Assembly: GCA_020056205.1 (NCBI GenBank)
Contig: JAGVIF010000228.1
Span: 1 to 5,382, forward strand
From: Lentisphaeria bacterium
Lineage (GTDB): Bacteria > Verrucomicrobiota > Lentisphaeria > Victivallales > GWF2-50-93
Length of the DNA stretch: 5,382 nt
Direction of reading: 5' to 3'
Position 1 is the stretch's first letter. Each line of letters starts with the position of its first letter. The notes under the pieces were generated by a model, which was not told the origin of the DNA, ran no database searches, and worked only from the letters and a program-made list of their open reading frames with translations. This document shows, one piece after another, positions 1 to 5,291 of the stretch. The translations under genes were made by a program, and so were the position numbers.

Positions 1-2
1 TA

Positions 3-2270
3 ATCTCCTTCATCGGCATCGGTTTTGAGTTTTGCAACTGGCTCTTATGTTTAACATTTGTTTTAATGCCCGGGCTAACAGCGGCAGGAACAACCTATTA
101 TGTCAGTAATTCCACCGGAAATGACAGTTGGCTGGGGACACAAACTCAACCATGGAAAACACTCACAAAAGTATCATCGTTAACTTTTCAACCCGGGGAC
201 CAAATTTTGCTAAAATGCGGAGATACTTGGAGCAATCAGGAGTTAATATTAAATGGTAGTTCTAATATCCGAACCCAAGGTTGGATTACCGTGGGAGCAT
301 ATGGGACCGGGGATAAACCAATACTCAGTAATCCGTCGGAAGATCATACCCTTGGCTTGATTGACTGGAGTGTGGTAATCGCGGCGGCCCAGACCGATCC
401 CAATTATGCTCAATACGCCGACCGCGATCATATCAAAATCGCCATCAAAGTGGAAGGATCCGGCTGGAAGATTCAAGGATTAGAAATAACCGGCGCTGAG
501 GAAGGTATCCATGGTCGTGATGGTGTTGGTTATTGGATCGAAGATATTTGGTTTCATGATCTACCCGGTTTTACCTATCCGAAATCACCGGGATGGCCGG
601 ATGCTTACTGGGATCCGTGGCCATGGCCGTATCAATCGGCTGCTATTGCCATACAGGGTGATTATGTAACCATTAAAGATATTGTAATTGAGCGGAATAC
701 CGGTGACGGAATACACGGATATTTTTATAATGGATTAGTTGAAAATGTCTACTTAGATTATGTCTATGGCGGCGGTTTACATATTGCTGGCAATGATGTT
801 CTGGTAAAAAACGCCACGGTATTGAATTCTCAGAAACCGGATTGCTATTATGGGCCGGATATTATGGATGTAAAGGACAGCACCAATCTTACCGTTGATA
901 ATTGCGAAATGGCTTATGTCTATTCCGGCCCGGGTTCCGCTGACGAATCACCCTTTTGTTTTAGCGGCGACGTTAATCTAACGGTGAAAAACTGTTTTTT
1001 ACATGACAATCAGGGACCACCGTTCTCATTTTTCTTTAATGGCAGTTTTGGGCATTACTTCTATATCGAGAATAATGTTTGTTATAATAATGGATTGGCG
1101 GTGGATTATGCTCCAGATAAAAGTATAGCCTTTTTTTCTGATTGTATTGCCATAGATGCTCAAGGTAGTTCCGAGATTATCTTTAAGAATAATCAGATTT
1201 ATAAAGCTTTTCCCAATCAAATTTTGCTTTGGCATTATAACGCCGGAGTGGGATCGGAAGCCCATAATGATTTCACTTATATCGAAAGTCATGCTCCCAT
1301 TTCCTATACCGGTAATAATAATCAGGTCTATGAATATGGTACTTACAGCCTGCCGTTACCTGTCCCAACACCACCGGCCATCTCTCAGACCAACTTAGCT
1401 GACACTACTACCGTAACCGTATCCTCCGGCAGCACTAGCGCCGCCAATGTCAAAGATGGCAATCTTAGCACTGAATGGACTTCGACCGAAGCTAAACCTT
1501 GGGTTAAATACACTTGGGGTACGGCGCAAACCATCAACCGGATTCGCCTCTTTGATAAGGCCGATCTTACAGACTGGGCAACCTCCGGCAAATTAACCTT
1601 CAGTGATGGTAGTTCCATCAATGTTACCGGCGGATTATTAAATAACGGGATGATGCGGGAAGTAGTTTTTGACGCATCCAAAACGGTTACTTGGGTTCAA
1701 TTTACCGTAACTCGGAATACGGGAACCAATGTCGGACTTTCGGAGATGCGGATTTACAATGTACCATCCAATCCCACTCCGGCACCAACGCCTTCAGCGG
1801 GAACCTTTACCATTACCTTTGAGGATCGACCAATTGCCAGTACCTTATTAACCGGGAAATATCCTAATACGCCTAATGGTATTAATTGGAGTTTAAGCGA
1901 CTGGACAACGATTAAAGGCAGCGGCGCCTTGACGAAATATCTTTATGTTAATATGCCGTCACTTTATTGGCCGGCATGGAATTATACAGCGCCGCAGACC
2001 GTAGCTACGCGGACATTTACTTTACCAGCCGGTAAAATATTGAAGAATTTTAAACTGGCGATGCCAGCCGGGACAGTAATCTATATTTCGCAAGGAACTA
2101 ATAGTCTAATGTTTAATAACGGGAATAATAAATTCAAAATCTATAATACCGGGTGGACAACTGCGCCGAGCGATATTGTCCGTCTTTATATTGATGCTAC
2201 TGATATTAGCAATCCCAACAATAATGGTGCAATGGATATAAAATTTGACAATATTGTCTTTGGCGACTAA
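3..2270 (+). CDS. Secreted right-handed beta-helix protein with discoidin-like and C-terminal beta-sandwich domains (5' partial)
   Basis: Probably an exported polysaccharide-binding or polysaccharide-degrading protein; substrate and reaction are not identifiable. The first ATG is at 66, but it has no ribosome site and the frame stays open to base 3. The 21 upstream codons plus the first residues read as a hydrophobic segment (WLLCLTFVLMPGLTAAG) like a signal peptide, so the real start is likely off the left edge. Numbering from ATG 66, residues 9-60 resemble the start of pectate-lyase-like helices (YYVSNSTGND, PGDQILLK). Residues 122-380 show helix rungs with an Asn ladder (VLVKNATVLN, LTVDNCEMAY, LTVKNCFLHD, IIFKNNQIYK). 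Pro-rich linkers lie at 429-440 and 567-579. Residues 441-565 look like a discoidin/F5-8-type-C-like domain (VKDGNLSTEWTS, INRIRLFDK, VGLSEMRIYNV). Residues 580-734 are beta-rich, run from FEDRP to KFDNIVFGD, and I do not recognise them. No catalytic triad could be assigned. The gene converges on the FHA gene. Confidence 0.88.
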   Translation: MSFIGIGFEFCNWLLCLTFVLMPGLTAAGTTYYVSNSTGNDSWLGTQTQPWKTLTKVSSLTFQPGDQILLKCGDTWSNQELILNGSSNIRTQGWITVGAYGTGDKPILSNPSEDHTLGLIDWSVVIAAAQTDPNYAQYADRDHIKIAIKVEGSGWKIQGLEITGAEEGIHGRDGVGYWIEDIWFHDLPGFTYPKSPGWPDAYWDPWPWPYQSAAIAIQGDYVTIKDIVIERNTGDGIHGYFYNGLVENVYLDYVYGGGLHIAGNDVLVKNATVLNSQKPDCYYGPDIMDVKDSTNLTVDNCEMAYVYSGPGSADESPFCFSGDVNLTVKNCFLHDNQGPPFSFFFNGSFGHYFYIENNVCYNNGLAVDYAPDKSIAFFSDCIAIDAQGSSEIIFKNNQIYKAFPNQILLWHYNAGVGSEAHNDFTYIESHAPISYTGNNNQVYEYGTYSLPLPVPTPPAISQTNLADTTTVTVSSGSTSAANVKDGNLSTEWTSTEAKPWVKYTWGTAQTINRIRLFDKADLTDWATSGKLTFSDGSSINVTGGLLNNGMMREVVFDASKTVTWVQFTVTRNTGTNVGLSEMRIYNVPSNPTPAPTPSAGTFTITFEDRPIASTLLTGKYPNTPNGINWSLSDWTTIKGSGALTKYLYVNMPSLYWPAWNYTAPQTVATRTFTLPAGKILKNFKLAMPAGTVIYISQGTNSLMFNNGNNKFKIYNTGWTTAPSDIVRLYIDATDISNPNNNGAMDIKFDNIVFGD

Positions 2271-2281
2271 ATGTTATTATT

Positions 2282-2313
2282 CTAGCCCGTTTTTCGCGCG
2301 AAAAACGGGTTAG
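2282..2313 (+). terminator. Palindromic hairpin, likely terminator of the beta-helix gene
   Basis: A perfect 24-bp palindrome (2286-2309, arms CCCGTTTTTCGC and GCGAAAAACGGG) starts 15 bases after the stop codon. It extends outward with a G-U pair and three further pairs to 2282/2313. No T-run follows on either strand, so classic intrinsic termination is not assured. It may be bidirectional, since the FHA gene converges on it. Confidence 0.55.
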
Positions 2314-2356
2314 GGCGCGAAATTTGGGCTAAGTTTTGCGATTCAATCGGCCGAAT

Positions 2357-2399
2357 TGTAAATATTCACCGAAAGGACAGGGTTCGGTGAATATTTACA
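2357..2399. repeat. Palindromic repeat element, copy 1
   Basis: A perfect 17-bp inverted repeat (2357-2373 with 2383-2399; arm core GTAAATATTCACCGAA) encloses a 9-nt loop AGGACAGGG. The same 41-nt unit (2358-2398) recurs at 3821-3861 in the same orientation with three A-to-G differences. The element overlaps the TAA stop of the FHA gene (2395-2397), so it lies at the 3' end of that transcript. It could be a terminator or mRNA-end hairpin, a REP/MITE-like dispersed element, or a protein-binding site. Confidence 0.85.
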
Positions 2400-3564
2400 C
2401 GTAGCTTAATATATATTTTTCATGGCCGAACTCAATTATGTCTCCCGGATGAACCATACGCTTGCTTATTTTTTCTTTGTTCACGAAGGTTCCGTTTGTG
2501 CTGTGACAATCAAGAATGAGAAGTGAATTTTCGTATGCTATTGCCTGCGCGTGTTGTTTGGAGACTTTGTCGCTATTTATAACAATTTTGGATTTTGCCG
2601 CATCTCTTCCTATGAATACTGATTTTCCAAGCGCAGGCAGGAAGAGGGGTTTGCGTTCGGAGTTTGTTTCTCCGGCGGGCACAAGAACCAGTTTTTCAGC
2701 GTCCAGTTTATAAATTCCTGAGTTCATCCTGCACACGGGGCTTTCGTCTCCCTCCGACAAAGAGAAAAGGATGCGCGTGTCTTCTATCGAAATATTCGAT
2801 TTTTTAGTTAGGTGCGCCGTCGTTTCAACAGACTCGGAGTCGACAGTCATTACCGCCTTTGTGTCAAGCTTGGCAATCATCATGTCTCCGTTTTTTTGAT
2901 AAATAAAAGAGGAGAAGTCCGCTCCCTGCGCGTTGAAATCACACAGCGCGTTTCTGCCGATAAGGCATATACGGTCTTTACTGAAACAAGTCTCAGAGTC
3001 GTTTTTCTGAAGAGAAAACTCGTCATTGCCGGGGCGCCTCTCGGAAAAATTTCTGTTTAGTTTTCCGTCTCCGTTCAGAAAAAAGACGATAAAGAGGGGG
3101 GTCGAAGCCGTTCCCACCACAGCCTTTTCTCCTTTTGCGAGGAGGAAATGATTTCTTTCGTGGCCGTCAAAGAAATATTTAGATTTGAATTTGCCCGTGT
3201 TGATTATCATCCACTTTTCGTCGCATTTTTGGAAGATAATCGCCCCGTTGAAATTCAAGGAAGGAGCCAGCGCTATATCGGATTCTCCTCCTTCCGAGCT
3301 TACGATAATTCTTTCCTTGTCCGACGAAAAAACTTTCTCCTTCCATGAAGGCGGGGCGTAAAGCATGAAGACAAGCCTGTCGGCGGCGGACTCGGTTTTA
3401 ATGCTCTGCTTTTTAAAATTTAGACTTGTGGCATCCCCTTGTAGATTCATCTGTCTTGCCGCTCCGTTATTTGTGTATGCTCCTTCCATAATTTTTTCGT
3501 TGACATGCATTTGTATCTGGCAACGATAACCTCTTAAGGTTGCCCTTAGCATAATGCGTGCCAT
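2395..3564 (-). CDS. FHA domain protein with two additional degenerate FHA-like units
   Basis: Likely a cytoplasmic adaptor that binds phosphothreonine peptides. The C-terminal FHA domain (residues about 313-389) has the full signature: G319-R320, S335 and H338 in SKQH, and N357-G358 in STNGTF. Two earlier stretches appear to follow the same fold. Residues about 83-161 have IIVSSEGGESDIALAPS but lack the Gly-Arg and Ser-x-x-His residues. Residues about 198-268 keep IGRN but have SSF in place of the Ser/His motif. No kinase, phosphatase or membrane segment is present. The longest frame starts at ATG 3564, directly after an in-frame TGA and without a ribosome site. ATG 3450 (residue 39) has GGAG 11 bases upstream and may be the real start; the first 38 codons are Arg-rich, use rarer codons and contain a hairpin. 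The maturase gene lies 345 bp upstream on the same strand, so shared transcription is doubtful. The FHA assignment is firm; the partner is unknown. Confidence 0.9.
   Translation of the reverse strand: MARIMLRATLRGYRCQIQMHVNEKIMEGAYTNNGAARQMNLQGDATSLNFKKQSIKTESAADRLVFMLYAPPSWKEKVFSSDKERIIVSSEGGESDIALAPSLNFNGAIIFQKCDEKWMIINTGKFKSKYFFDGHERNHFLLAKGEKAVVGTASTPLFIVFFLNGDGKLNRNFSERRPGNDEFSLQKNDSETCFSKDRICLIGRNALCDFNAQGADFSSFIYQKNGDMMIAKLDTKAVMTVDSESVETTAHLTKKSNISIEDTRILFSLSEGDESPVCRMNSGIYKLDAEKLVLVPAGETNSERKPLFLPALGKSVFIGRDAAKSKIVINSDKVSKQHAQAIAYENSLLILDCHSTNGTFVNKEKISKRMVHPGDIIEFGHEKYILSYV
3519..3544 (-). other. Hairpin inside the possible 5' leader of the FHA gene
   Basis: GGCAAC (3519-3524) pairs with GTTGCC (3539-3544). 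A competing inner pair, AACC (3528-3531) with GGTT (3538-3541), shares the right arm, so two folds exclude each other. If translation starts at 3450, this lies in the untranslated leader. If it starts at 3564, it lies within codons 7-16. Confidence 0.35.
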
Positions 3565-3662
3565 TCATTTTTCAAGCGGGTTAAAGGAAAATTTTAGAAT
3601 AAGCCTACATTTTGCGTTTGAGCAGCGCCGCATATTCGGCAAGACAAGGCGGATTTTGATAA

Positions 3663-3726
3663 TTATTTTCTCGGTAGTGAATGAAGGGCTATATGAATAT
3701 AGTCCGAATGAGTTGCCGAAAAATAA
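3663..3726 (+). other. Long imperfect hairpin, possible structured RNA or REP-like element
   Basis: From the tip outward: tetraloop TGAA (3694-3697); 8-bp stem GGGCTATA/TATAGTCC (3686-3693, 3698-3705) with one G-U; one bulged A (3685). Next comes GAATGA facing GAATGA (3679-3684, 3706-3711), which aligns as tandem G-A, two A-U, tandem G-A. Then an 8-bp stem TCGGTAGT/GTTGCCGA (3671-3678, 3712-3719) with three G-U pairs, a bulged C (3670), and a 7-bp A/T stem (3663-3669, 3720-3726). The G-U pairs exist only on the + strand; on the - strand they become A-C mismatches. This favours a + strand RNA or single-stranded DNA structure. Confidence 0.5.
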
Positions 3727-3815
3727 AATGCGAAATACATAATTTTATTCTTTTTTTGCGAAAAACAGTTGCCTACGTGATATTTCTTTGTAGAACAAGC
3801 GATTTCGCATTTTAT
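3723..3815. repeat. 14-bp perfect inverted repeat pair
   Basis: ATAAAATGCGAAAT (3723-3736) is the exact reverse complement of ATTTCGCATTTTAT (3802-3815), separated by 65 bases. After a four-base bulge on the left arm, CCG (3716-3718) can also pair with CGG (3816-3818). The left arm shares bases 3723-3726 with the long hairpin, so the two folds compete. The right arm ends five bases before palindrome copy 2. Confidence 0.6.
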
Positions 3816-3820
3816 CGGAT

Positions 3821-3861
3821 GTAAATATTCGCCGAAAGGACGGGGTTCGGTGGATATTTAC
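3821..3861. repeat. Palindromic repeat element, copy 2
   Basis: This 41-nt unit matches copy 1 (2358-2398) at 38 positions, in the same orientation and with the same loop length. The differences are A-to-G at 3831, 3842 (loop) and 3853. The two arm changes turn A-U pairs into G-U pairs on the + strand, so pairing survives there only. It lies 48 bases past the maturase stop codon, at the 3' end of that transcript. Confidence 0.85.
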
Positions 3862-3867
3862 GGAACT

Positions 3868-3880
3868 GGTGAATATTTAC
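3868..3880. repeat. Half-copy of the palindromic repeat (right arm)
   Basis: GGTGAATATTTAC is identical to the outer right arm of copy 1 (2386-2398) and lies 19 bases after the corresponding arm of copy 2 (3849-3861). The left arm of copy 2 (3821-3833) can pair with either right arm. It pairs slightly better with this one (one G-U pair, against two). Confidence 0.7.
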
Positions 3881-3909
3881 TGCGGGTTTTGGAAAAGACC
3901 CTATTTTTC

Positions 3910-5280
3910 TCAGAATGCGATGATGGTTTCCATTTTTTTGTCCCAATTGTCCGGGAGGAAGTCGTTGTGGCGTTCGTCCGCTATAAGCCTGAACGCATAT
4001 CTGGTCTGTTCCTCGTAAAATTCGCAGAAAGCTCCTCTTTTTGAAGAGATATCTCCGTTCATCGCGTGCGCCTCGGCGGGGCATGGAGACCCGCAGAAAT
4101 GTCTGATTGTGCAGGTTTTGCAAAATTCTATATTTTCGACCAGCCTTCCGGTAACTTTTTTGAAGGCTTCGCTTTTTAACACGTTTGAAATGTCGTTGTT
4201 GAAAAGGTTTCCCCCTTTGAATTCTTTCAGGCCGATGAATTCACTGCACGGAAACATGTCGCCGTTCGCGGCCACCGCGAAAAAACAGCGTCCGCCTCCG
4301 CAGGGAGAGATGTCGCACATCAGACGGCGGGCCGACGGCGCGAGAATTGCATACAATATATTTGCGAAATTCGCAATAATGATTTTGCGCCCCGTTTTTT
4401 TAAAGAGCTGATGGCTTTTCTCAAGCGCTCTGATGAAATATTTGATTGCGGCAAGATCATCCGGCTTCACTTTTCTTGACTCCGGCTGAGTGCATCTGAG
4501 TATATTTATCAGGCAGTTCCCAACTCCTTTTTTATGGAAGTATTCAACCGTCTTGTCTAATTTGTCCATATTTTCCGATGAAACGGTGCAGATGACGCTG
4601 AGCCCGTCGTAATTTGAAAGTTTCTCAAGGGCTTTCTCGACGATGCTGAATGTTCCTTCATTGTCCCAATTTCTTCTGGTCGCGTCGGACACGGACGAAG
4701 ACGGCCCGTCCATAGATATTCCGAGCATCACATTGTGATCTTTTATGAACGCAATATCATCATCGCTGAGAAGAGTCGCGTTCGTTTGTATTCCGAAAAG
4801 AAAATCGCCGGCGTATTTTGAAATTCCCTTAAACATCGCGCTCTTGTTGACAAGAGGCTCGGCTCCGTGAAAAACAAGTTGCGGCTTGATTCCCTTGGAA
4901 AGATTTTTTTTGAAATATTTCTTCAATATTCCGAGGGCGTCTATGAGTTGTTCTTCCGACATATTTATGCCGTTTTTTCTCATAGATGACGGGATGTAAC
5001 AGTATTTGCAGTTCAGGTTGCATTTGTCGGTGGGGTTGAAATACACTGCGGACGGCTTGAGCCCGAAGCGCAGTGTTTCCATCTCCTTCCTCAACGCAGC
5101 GCTTTTGTCCGCAAACTCCTTCAGGATTTTTCCTTCAAAGAGATGTTCGGATATTTTGTCTTTTCTGATGAGCGCCCAAAAAGCCGTGTCCGGCTCAATG
5201 AGCGCGCAATAGTCGCGGTGCGCGATGTCAATAAGCCGGAGTCCGGGGTTTTCCCCGGTATTGAAATTTTTCATTGTCAA
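3910..5280 (-). CDS. cbpB: Radical SAM/SPASM peptide-modifying enzyme, CbpB-like
   Basis: A cytoplasmic maturase expected to use S-adenosylmethionine and iron-sulfur clusters to modify a small ribosomally made peptide. The exact chemistry is unknown. Residues 20-75 form an N-terminal region (HRDYCALIEPDTAFWAL). The radical SAM core starts near residue 78, with the CxxxCxxC cluster at C87, C91 and C94 and the SAM-binding FHGAEP at 137-142. The SPASM region shows C327-x12-G-x4-C345, then C387-x2-C390-x5-C396-x3-C400-x18-C419, the expected seven-cysteine pattern for auxiliary clusters. The blocks RRLMCDISPCGGGRCFFA and IRHFCGSPCPAEA match my memory of the CbpB family; this is recollection, not a search. 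At 456 residues it is a complete SPASM enzyme. TTG 5280 is preferred because AGGA lies 7 bases upstream; ATG 5274 would have a 13-base gap. A partial frame ends nine bases upstream, suggesting an operon. No Cys-rich precursor is visible. Confidence 0.88.
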   Translation of the reverse strand: MTMKNFNTGENPGLRLIDIAHRDYCALIEPDTAFWALIRKDKISEHLFEGKILKEFADKSAALRKEMETLRFGLKPSAVYFNPTDKCNLNCKYCYIPSSMRKNGINMSEEQLIDALGILKKYFKKNLSKGIKPQLVFHGAEPLVNKSAMFKGISKYAGDFLFGIQTNATLLSDDDIAFIKDHNVMLGISMDGPSSSVSDATRRNWDNEGTFSIVEKALEKLSNYDGLSVICTVSSENMDKLDKTVEYFHKKGVGNCLINILRCTQPESRKVKPDDLAAIKYFIRALEKSHQLFKKTGRKIIIANFANILYAILAPSARRLMCDISPCGGGRCFFAVAANGDMFPCSEFIGLKEFKGGNLFNNDISNVLKSEAFKKVTGRLVENIEFCKTCTIRHFCGSPCPAEAHAMNGDISSKRGAFCEFYEEQTRYAFRLIADERHNDFLPDNWDKKMETIIAF

Positions 5281-5287
5281 TTTAGCG

Positions 5288-5291
5288 TCCT
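5288..5291 (-). promoter_or_regulatory. Ribosome binding site of the maturase gene
   Basis: AGGA on the - strand overlaps the TAG stop of the upstream frame and sits 7 bases before TTG 5280. This supports the TTG start over ATG 5274 and allows translational coupling. Confidence 0.5.

Larger units (their letters stand above)
3565..3909. other. 345-bp spacer with no credible gene, rich in inverted repeats
   Basis: No convincing reading frame is present. The 62-codon frame at 3554-3742 (+) and the 25-codon frame at 3663-3740 (-) have no ribosome site and coincide with palindromes. In order the spacer holds: a small hairpin GCCG-CATATT-CGGC (3627-3640); a long hairpin (3663-3726); an 8-base inverted pair TTCGGCAA/TTGCCGAA (3635-3642, 3713-3720); a 14-bp inverted repeat; a T7 run (3751-3757); the 41-nt palindrome copy 2; and a half-copy. 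I see no convincing -10/-35 promoter for the FHA gene. Confidence 0.7.

Noticed and set aside
3671..3719. The long hairpin as an integron attC site
   Set aside because: GTTGCCG does not fit the GTTRRRY core and no integrase or cassette array is present.
3663..3740. 25-codon - strand frame considered as a maturase precursor peptide
   Set aside because: No Cys, no ribosome site, lies inside the palindrome, and is downstream of the maturase beyond the repeat element.
3554..3742. 62-codon + strand frame in the spacer
   Set aside because: No ribosome site, overlaps the FHA gene start, and covers the long hairpin; composition does not look coding.
2357..3861. The repeated palindromes as a CRISPR array
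   Set aside because: Only two full copies about 1.46 kb apart with a gene between; no regular spacers and no cas genes.
3884..3901. GGGT/ACCC hairpin after the maturase stop as its terminator
   Set aside because: Only four pairs with a 10-base loop and no T-run; the adjacent 41-nt palindrome is a far stronger candidate.
3812..4123. 103-codon - strand frame at the 3' end of the maturase gene
   Set aside because: Almost entirely inside the maturase coding region in another frame and across repeat copy 2; a shadow frame.
5275..5280. TTGACA on the - strand as a -35 box
   Set aside because: It overlaps the maturase start codon and no -10 hexamer follows at 16-18 bases.
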